The notes under the pieces: model-generated
What the model was told of the DNA's origin: nothing
Database searches by the model: none
What the model saw: only the letters and a program-made list of their open reading frames with translations
Assembly: GCF_002157205.1 (NCBI RefSeq)
Contig: NZ_CP021358.1
Coordinates: 1,736,001-1,800,000, forward strand
Length of the DNA stretch: 64,000 nt
Origin: Kushneria marisflavi
Lineage (GTDB): Bacteria > Pseudomonadota > Gammaproteobacteria > Pseudomonadales > Halomonadaceae
Direction of reading: 5' to 3'
Position numbers and translations under genes: made by a program
Part shown: one piece after another, positions 9,254 to 17,434 of the stretch
Position numbering within the stretch: position 1 is the stretch's first letter
How the letters are laid out: each line of letters starts with the position of its first letter

Positions 9254-9322
9254 TAAGTAATAACTATCGCTTGAAGCCAGTAGGAACTACTGCTTGAAGC
9301 CAGCAAGAACTATCGCTTGAAG
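9254..9322. repeat. Three tandem copies of a 23-bp repeat between secB and the rhodanese gene
   Basis: Copies lie at 9254-9276, 9277-9299 and 9300-9322. On the minus strand each begins CTTCAAGC and continues with a GATAGTT or AGTAGTT core. Copies 1 and 2 share about 19 of 23 bases; the copy next to secB has diverged in its last bases. The array fills the 98-bp gap between the rhodanese stop (9331) and the secB start. No spacers separate the copies, so it is not CRISPR. Confidence 0.9.
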
Positions 9323-9330
9323 AGATGACA

Positions 9331-9753
9331 TCAGCGTGTCACAACAGGCAGGCCGTCGGCCACCCACTGTGAATGACCGCCCTTGAGTCGACGGGCGCCG
9401 CTGTAGCCGGCCTTTTGCAGCTTCGTGACCACACCGCCGCCGTGCTGGCCCATCTTGTCCACCACGATGATCGGCTTGTCCTTGTGCTTTTCAAGGCGCT
9501 GCATGTTGTTGTCGAGCTTGTCGGCGGGCACGTTGATCGCACCGGCGATATGGCCTGCCTTGAACTCCTTGATCTCGCGGATATCAAGCACCATGGCATC
9601 TTCGCGGTTAATCAGATTGGTCGCCTCACCGCTGCTGACACCACCCGTCGCACTGCGCCGGGATTCAAAGGCCAGCCAGGCCAGCAAGACCACAACGAAG
9701 GCACCTACCAGCAAGGGGTGGTTCTGGGCAAACTCCAGCAGCTGATCGATCAT
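9331..9753 (-). CDS. Membrane-anchored rhodanese-like protein (YibN-like) lacking the catalytic cysteine
   Basis: A 140-residue protein with one N-terminal membrane helix (residues about 14-30, LLVGAFVVVLLAWLAF) and one rhodanese domain. The domain blocks VLDIREIKEFKAGHIAGAINVP and RLKGGHSQWVADGLPVV are well kept. The active-site loop reads VVDKMGQHGGG, with Asp where sulfurtransferases have the persulfide-forming Cys. E. coli YibN also has Asp at this point. A structural or regulatory role is therefore more likely than sulfur transfer. The start is ATG 9751-9753; upstream in-frame ATGs do not fit the family. It precedes secB, as in E. coli. Confidence 0.87.
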   Translation of the reverse strand: MIDQLLEFAQNHPLLVGAFVVVLLAWLAFESRRSATGGVSSGEATNLINREDAMVLDIREIKEFKAGHIAGAINVPADKLDNNMQRLEKHKDKPIIVVDKMGQHGGGVVTKLQKAGYSGARRLKGGHSQWVADGLPVVTR

Positions 9754-10034
9754 GGAAATATCTTGACCCTGGTTGTTTAAAATGGCTCGGCGCGCGGTCA
9801 TGCCTGGTCTACCCTGCGAGTTCGGGGAAGCCGCCCGGCAGCTGGAATCCGGCGCGCGCCCAGTATACACAAGCACCCGGCCGTCGTCCGTCCCCGATGA
9901 TCAATGCTGGCATGCACCGGCTGGGTTATGATGATTACCATTTCGACGCCCTGATAGCGCGCCTGCTGCGTGTGACACCCAGACAGCGCAACCCGGTATC
10001 GGGGCTTACATGTCCGTGTTCCCGAGGCGAAATC

Positions 10035-11585
10035 ATGTCTACATCGCAACCACGTCCCGTCGCCCTGCTGATTCTCGATGGCTATGGCCATAACCCGGAA
10101 TCGGCCAACAACGCTGTGGCCGCCGCCAACACGCCGGTCATGGATCGGCTGCAATCGGATTACGCCCATACCCTGATCAATACCGACGGTGAAAACGTTG
10201 GTCTACCCGAAGGTCAGATGGGCAACTCCGAGGTCGGCCACATGAATCTGGGCGCCGGACGCGTGGTCTACCAGAGCCTGACCCGCATCTCGAAGGCCAT
10301 TCGTGACAACGAACTGGGAGAGAACCAGGCGCTGACCGACGCCATCGACGCTGCCGTCAACGATGATCGTGCCGTCCATGTGCTGGGGCTGCTCTCACCC
10401 GGCGGCGTTCACAGCCACGAGGACCACGTGCTGGCGCTGGCGGAACTGGCCCAGGCGCGCGGTGCGAAAAGGGTCTACATCCACGCCTTCCTCGATGGCC
10501 GTGACACCGCGCCCAAGAGCGCGCTGGACAGCCTGCTGCGCGCCGATGCCCTGCTGCGCAAGCTGGGCGTGGGCCGTGTCGCCTCAATGGTCGGACGCTT
10601 TTACGCCATGGACCGAGACAACCGCTGGGACCGTGTTCAGGCCGCCTGGCAGCTGATGGTCAATGGTGAAGCCGAGCACGTCGAAAGCGACGTCGAACAG
10701 GCCCTCAATGCGGCCTACGAGCGCGATGAAACCGACGAATTCGTCACCGCCACCAGCCTGCGTGAAGGCGATGACGACCGGATCACCATCGAAGATGGCG
10801 ATGCGGTACTGTTTGCCAACTTCCGTGCCGACCGGGCCCGCGAAATCGCCCATGCACTGGTGGACCAGAGCTTTGATGGCTTCGAGCGTGATCGCACGCC
10901 AAAAATGCATTTCGTCGCCATGACCCAGTATTCCGATGATCTGGGCGTACCGGTGGCCTTCCCGCCCAACGATTTGCCCAATACGCTGGGTGAATACGTC
11001 TCTTCAAAGGGGCTGACTCAGCTGCGCATCGCCGAAACCGAGAAATACGCCCATGTGACGTTTTTCTTCTCCGGCGGTCGCGAGGAGGAGTACGAAGGTG
11101 AAGAGCGCATTCTGGTCGACTCCCCGCGCGATGTGAAAACCTACGATGAAAAGCCGGAAATGAGCGCCTTCGAGGTGACCGACAGACTGGTCGAAGCCAT
11201 TGATTCCGGTCGCTTTGACCTGGTGGTCTGCAACTATGCCAACGGCGACATGGTCGGTCATAGTGGTGATCTGGATGCCGCCACCAGGGCCATCGAAGCC
11301 GTGGACGAATGTCTGGGCCGCGTGGTCGAGGCGATCGAGCGTGCCGGTGGGGAATGTCTGGTCACCGCCGATCACGGCAACGCCGAGCAGATGGTCGATC
11401 CGAAAACCGGCAACCCCCAGACCGCGCATACCACCTTCCAGGTCCCGCTGGTCTATGTCAGCCAGCGCAAGGCCACCCTGCTTGATGACGGACGCCTTTG
11501 TGACATCGCGCCGACGCTTCTGGCCATGATGGGCCAGACTCAGCCGGAAGAGATGACCGGTCGCGTGCTGATCGAAAACAGCTGA
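10035..11585 (+). CDS. gpmI: 2,3-bisphosphoglycerate-independent phosphoglycerate mutase
   Basis: A 516-residue Mn-dependent enzyme interconverting 3- and 2-phosphoglycerate in glycolysis and gluconeogenesis. The catalytic serine is Ser65 in QMGNSEVGHMNLGAGR. The metal-binding DGYG, HSHEDH, FLDGRD, NYANGDMVGHSG and TADHGNAEQM motifs follow in order. The ATG at 10035 has a GAGGCGA ribosome site; the frame is open 46 codons upstream but that part does not resemble the family. It heads the gpmI-envC-ctpA block, a common gammaproteobacterial order. Confidence 0.95.
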   Translation: MSTSQPRPVALLILDGYGHNPESANNAVAAANTPVMDRLQSDYAHTLINTDGENVGLPEGQMGNSEVGHMNLGAGRVVYQSLTRISKAIRDNELGENQALTDAIDAAVNDDRAVHVLGLLSPGGVHSHEDHVLALAELAQARGAKRVYIHAFLDGRDTAPKSALDSLLRADALLRKLGVGRVASMVGRFYAMDRDNRWDRVQAAWQLMVNGEAEHVESDVEQALNAAYERDETDEFVTATSLREGDDDRITIEDGDAVLFANFRADRAREIAHALVDQSFDGFERDRTPKMHFVAMTQYSDDLGVPVAFPPNDLPNTLGEYVSSKGLTQLRIAETEKYAHVTFFFSGGREEEYEGEERILVDSPRDVKTYDEKPEMSAFEVTDRLVEAIDSGRFDLVVCNYANGDMVGHSGDLDAATRAIEAVDECLGRVVEAIERAGGECLVTADHGNAEQMVDPKTGNPQTAHTTFQVPLVYVSQRKATLLDDGRLCDIAPTLLAMMGQTQPEEMTGRVLIENS

Positions 11586-11598
11586 TCGGAGTTCTTTG

Positions 11599-12954
11599 GT
11601 GTCTTTCACACTACACCGGCCTGCGGGCCGGTTTTGGCTTCTGGCCCTGACCCTGGGTCTGGCGGTGCCGGCCGGCGCCGCCAGCCTTGATGCCTCAAAG
11701 GCGGAGCTGGACAGCATTCGCCAGAACATTGAACAGACCCAGCGCCAACTGGAAAAGACCAATGCCCAGCGCGGCGATGCTCAACAGGAGCTCGAGCAGG
11801 CTGAAAAGGCGCTGGCAGAGACCCATCGACGGCTGGAAACCCTTCAAAAGGCCCGAAGCCAGACCACCGAGGCGCTGGCCACGCTCGATCAGCGCCAGAA
11901 AAGCCTGACCGAACAGCGCGATGCTCAGCAAAAGGCACTGGCCGAGCAGGTCAGGGCCCTGTACAAGCTGGGCGATCAACCTCGCCTGAAACTGTTGCTC
12001 GACAATCAGGACCCCAGCGAGATCGATCGCTTTCAGCACTATCTCAACCGGCTCAATGAGGCTCGCGCCGAACGACTGTCGCGGCTGGCCTCGCTCAACC
12101 AGGAGCTTCAGGACAACCGCGCCCAGACCCTTGACCAGCAGCAGACGCTCGACCAGCTCCAGGGCGAGCTCAAAAGCCGTCAGCAAACCCTGGATGAGCA
12201 GCGCCAGGAGCGTGAAAAGGCACTGACACGACTGGATGCCCGCTACAAGAGCGGACAGAGCAATCTTCAGGGACTGGAGTCCGACCGCGCCGAAGCCGAA
12301 AGAATGGTCAGCCGAATCGAACAGCAGCTGGCCCGTGCCCGGGAACAGCGTGAGGCGCGTGAACGGGCCGAGCGCGAACGCAAGGCTCGTGAGGCCAGAC
12401 AGCAGGCGCAGTCTCAATCGTCTTCCTCCCACAAGGCTCCATCAGACGATGAGGGCCTGAGCAGCGACGAGATGAACGCCAGCTCAAGCAATGCCCGCAG
12501 CGTGCCGACCCGCAGCGTGGACCCGGCGGCCGAGCGACGCGCTGAAGCACGCGCAGTCGTCACCCACAAGGCCGACAGGAGCGCCCGCAGCTCAAAATGG
12601 CCGGTCAGTGGTTCGGTGGTATCCAGCTATGGTAGCGGTGACGGTCTGAACAAGAATGGCGTGTTGATCAGCGCGCCGGCCGGCACCCCGGTTTATGCCG
12701 CCGCGAAGGGGCAGGTTGTCTTTGCCGACTGGATGCGCGGCTTTGGGTATCTGGTGATCATCGATCATGGTGGCATACTGTCATTGTATGCTCACCAGCA
12801 GCGCCTTGCCGTGTCCGCCGGTGATCGGGTCGAGCGCGGTGCAACGCTTGGCTATGTCGGCAATACCGGCGGTCTGTCGCGTCCGGCGCTTTATTTCGAG
12901 GTACGTCGTGGTGGCAAGACCATCAATCCGCAAAGCTGGCTGGCCTCGCGCTAG
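11599..12954 (+). CDS. envC: Murein hydrolase activator EnvC (degenerate LytM/M23 domain)
   Basis: A periplasmic protein of 451 residues from GTG 11599, which has GGAG 8 nt before it; a TTG one codon earlier is also possible. A signal peptide (LLALTLGLAVPAGAA) precedes a long Glu/Gln/Arg-rich coiled coil (roughly residues 30-270), a Ser-rich linker and a C-terminal LytM domain. The LytM zinc ligands are missing: NKNGVLISA replaces H-x3-D and LYFEVRR replaces HLHFE. This is as in E. coli EnvC, which activates the AmiA/AmiB amidases at the septum under FtsEX control. It lies 13 bp after gpmI and is probably co-transcribed. Confidence 0.9.
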   Translation: MSFTLHRPAGRFWLLALTLGLAVPAGAASLDASKAELDSIRQNIEQTQRQLEKTNAQRGDAQQELEQAEKALAETHRRLETLQKARSQTTEALATLDQRQKSLTEQRDAQQKALAEQVRALYKLGDQPRLKLLLDNQDPSEIDRFQHYLNRLNEARAERLSRLASLNQELQDNRAQTLDQQQTLDQLQGELKSRQQTLDEQRQEREKALTRLDARYKSGQSNLQGLESDRAEAERMVSRIEQQLARAREQREARERAERERKAREARQQAQSQSSSSHKAPSDDEGLSSDEMNASSSNARSVPTRSVDPAAERRAEARAVVTHKADRSARSSKWPVSGSVVSSYGSGDGLNKNGVLISAPAGTPVYAAAKGQVVFADWMRGFGYLVIIDHGGILSLYAHQQRLAVSAGDRVERGATLGYVGNTGGLSRPALYFEVRRGGKTINPQSWLASR

Positions 12955-13025
12955 TACGGCGAACGCATCACCCGTTGAAGGTATCGGGCGCCTCGGCGCC
13001 CGGCCCACCCGCTAAAGGAGTCTGC

Positions 13026-14531
13026 ATGCTGATGCGCCATGTCGCCTTATCGCTTGCCCTGTCGTCAGCCCTGCTGCTGACGCTGCCGGCCACCGCAGCC
13101 GAACCCACCACGGATGCCGCGCCGGCCGACAGTACGCCGGACAATTCCCCCCTCGTGCCTGCCGAGACCGATGGCCGTTCTGGTGCCGGCGGTGACGCCA
13201 GCGAGCAGAGCAGTCTGCCGCTGGAAGACATTCAAGCGCTGGCGCAGGTGTTCGAGCGCATCAAGCAGGCCTATGTGGACGATGTCGATGACAAGACGCT
13301 GCTGCGCAACGCCATGCGCGGCATGCTGGAAGGCCTCGATCCGCACTCGAACTATCTGGATGAAGACGCCTTTCGCACGCTGCACGAAATGACCGAGGGT
13401 GCGTTCGGCGGCATCGGCATCGAGGTGGGTCAGGAAGACAACCAGCTGATGGTGATTTCGCCGATCGACGATACGCCGGCGTCGAAGGCCGGCCTTCAGC
13501 CGCGCGATCTGATCATCGAAATTGATGGCAAGAGCACCGACGGCATGTCGCTGGAAGAAGCCGTCGACCTGATGCGCGGTGACCCTGGCAGCAAGATTGA
13601 TCTGACGCTGCTGCGCGAAGGCGCCGATGCCCCGATCGAGGTCAGTCTGGAGCGCGCCAACATCCAGTCTGCCAGCGTCAACTCGCGCATGCTTTCTCCC
13701 GGCTACGGCTATCTGCGCATCAGCCAGTTCCAGGAAAACACGGCCCAGGAGGCCAGTGACGCAATCGCCTCGCTGAAAAAACAGGCGGGCGACAACGGCC
13801 TGTCCGGTGTGGTGCTGGATCTGCGCAACAACCCAGGTGGGCTGCTGGATGGCGCGGTCAACGTGGCCGATCTTTTTCTCGATCACGGCCTGGTGGTCTA
13901 CACCAGAGGGCGGCTCAAGGATTCTGACATGCAGTTTGAAGCCAATGCCGAGACGGCCCTGCCCGACACACCCATGGTCGTATTGATCAACGGGGGGAGT
14001 GCCTCGGCGGCCGAGATCGTTGCCGGCGCCCTGCAGGATCATCACCGCGCCGTGGTGCTGGGCACTGAAAGCTTCGGCAAGGGCTCGGTACAGTCGGTCA
14101 TGCCACTGGATGACAATACCGGCATCAAGCTGACCACGGCGCTTTATTACACCCCGGGCGGACGATCGATTCAGGCCGAGGGCATCGAGCCGGACGTGAC
14201 GGTACAGCGCGGCCGGCTGGAGCTTGAAAAGAGCGGATTTGAAATTCGCGAGGCCAATCTGCGCGGCCATCTACAAAATGCCCGCGGCGAGCAGGAGGAT
14301 GACAAGGCAGCACTGCCCGACTCTCCCATAGCCGCCGATGACTATCAGCTGGGCGAGGCGCTCAACCTGCTGCGCGGCATCAATGTGTTTCAGCAGCCCG
14401 GCATGCGCCAACACGATAACGCCTCGCCTGATGACCGAGCGTCGGGAAATACCCTCACGGACAGCGGCAATGGGGCCTCTAAAAACGACACGGCACCCTC
14501 CGATGACGCCCCGGATGACACAAACCCGTAA
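13026..14531 (+). CDS. ctpA: S41-family C-terminal processing protease
   Basis: A 501-residue secreted serine protease with a signal peptide (residues about 3-25, ending PATAA), a helical N-terminal region, a PDZ domain (about 125-205, GGIGIEVGQED...ASKAGLQPRDLIIEIDG) and an S41 catalytic domain. The catalytic Ser is in GGSASAAEIVAG and the Lys in GTESFGKGSVQ. The last about 50 residues are Asp/Asn-rich and disordered. The ATG at 13026 follows GGAG by 5 nt. Family members trim periplasmic substrates and cell-wall hydrolases, which fits its place beside envC. A GC-rich inverted repeat without a T-run lies at 12985-13002 between envC and this gene. Confidence 0.92.
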   Translation: MLMRHVALSLALSSALLLTLPATAAEPTTDAAPADSTPDNSPLVPAETDGRSGAGGDASEQSSLPLEDIQALAQVFERIKQAYVDDVDDKTLLRNAMRGMLEGLDPHSNYLDEDAFRTLHEMTEGAFGGIGIEVGQEDNQLMVISPIDDTPASKAGLQPRDLIIEIDGKSTDGMSLEEAVDLMRGDPGSKIDLTLLREGADAPIEVSLERANIQSASVNSRMLSPGYGYLRISQFQENTAQEASDAIASLKKQAGDNGLSGVVLDLRNNPGGLLDGAVNVADLFLDHGLVVYTRGRLKDSDMQFEANAETALPDTPMVVLINGGSASAAEIVAGALQDHHRAVVLGTESFGKGSVQSVMPLDDNTGIKLTTALYYTPGGRSIQAEGIEPDVTVQRGRLELEKSGFEIREANLRGHLQNARGEQEDDKAALPDSPIAADDYQLGEALNLLRGINVFQQPGMRQHDNASPDDRASGNTLTDSGNGASKNDTAPSDDAPDDTNP

Positions 14532-14593
14532 AAGCGTCTACGCTGAAAAGGCAAATGGATAACGCCATCCGCCTTGATAAGGAGAAACATTAC

Positions 14594-14848
14594 ATGAAGA
14601 AAGGATTGACGATGGGCGCGCTGGCCGCGGCCGTGCTGCTGGCAGCGGGCTGTTCTTCCTCCGGTGGTGCTCCGGAAAATCAGCAGCAGGGCATGTCACA
14701 GTCCGGCACACAGCAGTCCGGCTCCATGTCCGGTGCCAGCGAAACCCCGACAGGAACATCCCACGGCAGCCCCATGGGGACATCACCGGGCGGTGGTATC
14801 GACAGCAACAACGACACCATGCCGAGCAATACCCAGTCCGGCACGTAA
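14594..14848 (+). CDS. Small predicted lipoprotein, Gly/Ser/Gln-rich
   Basis: An 84-residue protein with a typical lipoprotein signal: MKKG, then a hydrophobic stretch ending in the lipobox LAAGC (Cys at about residue 21). The mature part is low-complexity (Ser, Gly, Gln, Met, Thr) with no recognisable domain. The start follows AAGGAG. It lies 62 bp after ctpA and ends just before a strong terminator, so it may be read with ctpA or from its own promoter. Function unknown. Confidence 0.8.
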   Translation: MKKGLTMGALAAAVLLAAGCSSSGGAPENQQQGMSQSGTQQSGSMSGASETPTGTSHGSPMGTSPGGGIDSNNDTMPSNTQSGT

Positions 14849-14870
14849 ATGATCGCTACAGGATTGACAA

Positions 14871-14901
14871 AAAAAGGCCCGCCGTTCAGGCGGGCTTTTT
14901 T
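14871..14901. terminator. Bidirectional Rho-independent terminator
   Basis: GCCCGCC (14877-14883) and GGCGGGC (14889-14895) pair around GTTCA. An A-run precedes the hairpin and T6 follows it. It serves the lipoprotein gene on plus and ubiI on minus. Confidence 0.93.
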
Positions 14902-14915
14902 ACGTTATGAGGCCC

Positions 14916-14931
14916 TGTTTCACGTGAAACA
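14916..14931. promoter_or_regulatory. parS site 1 (ParB binding)
   Basis: A perfect 16-bp palindrome TGTTTCACGTGAAACA, identical to the chromosomal parS consensus, in the gap between the lipoprotein terminator and the end of ubiI. In other bacteria such sites load ParB for origin segregation. Confidence 0.9.
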
Positions 14932-14954
14932 CCCGGTGGCCAGCAGCGGGACTG

Positions 14955-16196
14955 TCAGGCTGACGGCGGTCTCATGCTCTGTGGCAGATCACTGCGTTGG
15001 CCCATCGCCTGCTCGATCAGCAGCCGGCGCACCCAGGGCCATCGCCCGGTGGTGGTCAGCCCCTGATTACGCAGCACGCGCATCAGCGGCCAGCTGATGC
15101 CAAAACCGATTCGAAAGGCATCCATGGCCATCAGCATGACCGTATTGTCACCGCGACGACGACGCGCATAGCACGACAGGATGCGCAGATCCCCCAGCGG
15201 CGCACCACGGCGTCTGGCACGGTCGAGCTCCTCGGCCAGCACCGCCACATCCATCAGGCCCAGATTGACGCCCTGCCCGGCCAGCGGATGAATGTTATGC
15301 GCAGCGTCTCCCACCAGCGCCACGCTGTCATCGACATAGCGTCTGGCATGGCGCTGAATCAGCGGGAAGTCGTGGCGCCGGCTGACGCGTTCGATGCGCC
15401 CCAGACAATGCTCAAAATCCATCTCGAGCGCACGCATGAAAGCTTCATCCGACATGGCCATCAGGTCATCGGCAAATTCGGTATCCGCCGACCAGACAAT
15501 GGATGAGGTCTTCTGACGTCCATCAATGCCCAGAGGCAGAAAGGCCAGTGGCCCGGTACTCATGAACCGCTGTCGCGCCGTGGCGGCATGATCGTACTCA
15601 TGCCACACCGTCGCCACCACGGCCCGCTGGCCGGTGGCATATTCACGGTGGCCAAGCCCGGACAGGGCCCGAATCCGTGAGCCGGCGCCATCGGCGCCGA
15701 TCACCAGGCAGCTTTCAAGAGTGCGCCCATCCTCCAGCGTGAGATAACGCGTGCCCTGTTCGGCATCGGAAAGACGGGTGACCCGTGCCTCGGGCATGAG
15801 CGTGACGCTGTCACACTCCAACAGCGCATCCAGCAGGGCATCGCGGACCACATTGTTTTCAATGATATGACCAAGTACCTCACGGCCGACCTCCAGGGCA
15901 CTGAAGTCGATATGGCCGGTGCCTTCTCCGTCCCAGACGGCCATTCGGTCATAGGGGCCTAAACGCCTTTGCACGATGCCCGACCAGACGCCCAGATGGG
16001 TCAGCAACTGCTGTGAGGCGGGTGTAATGGCGCTGACGCGCGCATCGATGGTATCGGCCTGCCACGTGGCCTGCAGATCGCCACCGTCCAGCAGGGCGAC
16101 CCGGTGGCCCTTTTGGCCCAGCGCCAGCGCCAGCGTTGCCCCGACCAGTCCGGCGCCGACGATGGCCATGTCAAATGGTGCGGTGTCGCGCGTCAT
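14955..16196 (-). CDS. ubiI: Ubiquinone-biosynthesis flavin hydroxylase, UbiI type
   Basis: A 413-residue FAD monooxygenase of the UbiH/UbiI/UbiF family. UbiI hydroxylates C5 of the octaprenyl-phenol ring during ubiquinone synthesis. It has the N-terminal Rossmann GAGLVGATLALALGQ, the mid DGAGSRIR and the FAD-ribityl motif GDAAHNIHPLAGQGVNLGL. It lies 41 bp after ubiH on the same strand, the E. coli order pepP-ubiH-ubiI; this position rather than sequence alone separates UbiI from UbiH. ATG 16194-16196. Confidence 0.88.
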   Translation of the reverse strand: MTRDTAPFDMAIVGAGLVGATLALALGQKGHRVALLDGGDLQATWQADTIDARVSAITPASQQLLTHLGVWSGIVQRRLGPYDRMAVWDGEGTGHIDFSALEVGREVLGHIIENNVVRDALLDALLECDSVTLMPEARVTRLSDAEQGTRYLTLEDGRTLESCLVIGADGAGSRIRALSGLGHREYATGQRAVVATVWHEYDHAATARQRFMSTGPLAFLPLGIDGRQKTSSIVWSADTEFADDLMAMSDEAFMRALEMDFEHCLGRIERVSRRHDFPLIQRHARRYVDDSVALVGDAAHNIHPLAGQGVNLGLMDVAVLAEELDRARRRGAPLGDLRILSCYARRRRGDNTVMLMAMDAFRIGFGISWPLMRVLRNQGLTTTGRWPWVRRLLIEQAMGQRSDLPQSMRPPSA

Positions 16197-16237
16197 GAAG
16201 TTCTCCGTTGGGCAGGCATGGAGGCTGCAAGCCCGTT

Positions 16238-17434
16238 TTAATGTCGCGCCATGCCCATGGCACGGCGGATCAGGGCACGCTTGAGCGGAGTGGCGAGGTT
16301 GAAAAGCCCCAGCGCCGCACCGCGCGCCCCGCGGATGCCCGGCAGTTCCAGTCCGAAAAGGCGTACCAGCGTATCGCTGGCCTGCATGATCAGATCCCGG
16401 TCACTCTGACGACGCTGCTCGAAATCCGCCATGGTCAGCGCCTCTCCCGGTGCCCGCCCGGCCTCGAGCGCCGCCTCGATGGCCGCACTCAGATCCATGA
16501 CGCCGCGAAGCGCCAGGTTGAACCCCTGACCGGCCACCGGATGAATGGCATGCGCTGCGTTGCCCAGCACCGCCAGATGCGGACGGCTCTGCTCGCGGGC
16601 ACGCGACATCGACAGGGGGTAGACATGGCGAGTACCAACGCGCTGAAAACGGCCCAGACGTGTCCCCAGTCGCGCCTGCAGCGCCTGCAGAAAGTCGTGA
16701 TCATTCATGGCCAGCGTGGCATCAATCACCTCCGGCGGCCGGGTCCAGATCAAAGCCATGCGACGCGCCTGCAACGGCAGCAGTGCCATCGCCCCTTCCT
16801 CGGTAAAGCGCTCAAACGCCCAGCCATGATGCTCTCTGGCCGTTTCAATGTTGGCGATCACGGCATGCTGTTCATAGTCGTGGCGGTCGGTGCCGATCCC
16901 CAGTGACGCCTTGAGCCCGGAGCGACCGCCATCGGCCAGCACGGTCAACCCGGCATGCAGCACACACCCGTTGTTCAGCGTCAGTCGGTGACCGTCTACC
17001 GCCGGGACAATGGACTCGACCCGGGCCGGGCAGTACCAGTCGATCGGCATGTGGGACAGCCGCTCATGAAGGACCTGCCCCAGAAAGGCATTGGGCAACA
17101 CATAGCCCAGCGATGGGGTGCCCACCTCTCGACACGACAGATGGGTACGCCCCATGGCACCGCGCTGGCTGACTTCGATGTCATGAATGGGGGCGGCTCG
17201 CGTGGCCAGTCGCGACCAGATCCCCATGGTCTCAAAATGGGCTCTGGAACCGTAGGCAATGGCGCTGGAACGCTCGTCAAAGCTTGGCTGGGCACCGCTG
17301 GCGCTCAGCTCGCTGGCCTCGATCACGGCCACTCGAAGCCCATCACGCTCGATCAGGGGCGCCAGCGCCACGGCCAGGCTGGCACCCACCAGCCCGCCGC
17401 CGATAATGGCAATGTCTACCGGAGTTTCGCTCAT
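16238..17434 (-). CDS. ubiH: 2-polyprenyl-6-methoxyphenol hydroxylase UbiH
   Basis: A 398-residue FAD monooxygenase that introduces the C1 hydroxyl of the ubiquinone ring. The Rossmann motif IIGGGLVGASLAVAL, the DERSSAIAYGSR substrate-side block, ADGGRSGLKASLGI and GNAAHAIHPVAGQGFNLALRG (FAD) are present. Its ATG overlaps the pepP stop by 4 nt (ATGA at 17431-17434), showing translational coupling. Confidence 0.9.
   Translation of the reverse strand: MSETPVDIAIIGGGLVGASLAVALAPLIERDGLRVAVIEASELSASGAQPSFDERSSAIAYGSRAHFETMGIWSRLATRAAPIHDIEVSQRGAMGRTHLSCREVGTPSLGYVLPNAFLGQVLHERLSHMPIDWYCPARVESIVPAVDGHRLTLNNGCVLHAGLTVLADGGRSGLKASLGIGTDRHDYEQHAVIANIETAREHHGWAFERFTEEGAMALLPLQARRMALIWTRPPEVIDATLAMNDHDFLQALQARLGTRLGRFQRVGTRHVYPLSMSRAREQSRPHLAVLGNAAHAIHPVAGQGFNLALRGVMDLSAAIEAALEAGRAPGEALTMADFEQRRQSDRDLIMQASDTLVRLFGLELPGIRGARGAALGLFNLATPLKRALIRRAMGMARH

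Noticed and set aside
9254..9322. Possible CRISPR fragment
   Set aside because: The 23-bp units abut without spacers and no cas genes are near.
12985..13002. Perfect GC-rich inverted repeat between envC and ctpA as a terminator
   Set aside because: The loop is only two bases and no T-run follows; ctpA is probably co-transcribed with envC.
13065..14270. 401-codon open frame on the minus strand
   Set aside because: Fully antisense to ctpA, whose PDZ and S41 motifs are intact; low-complexity His/Arg/Gln-rich product typical of a G+C-rich shadow frame.
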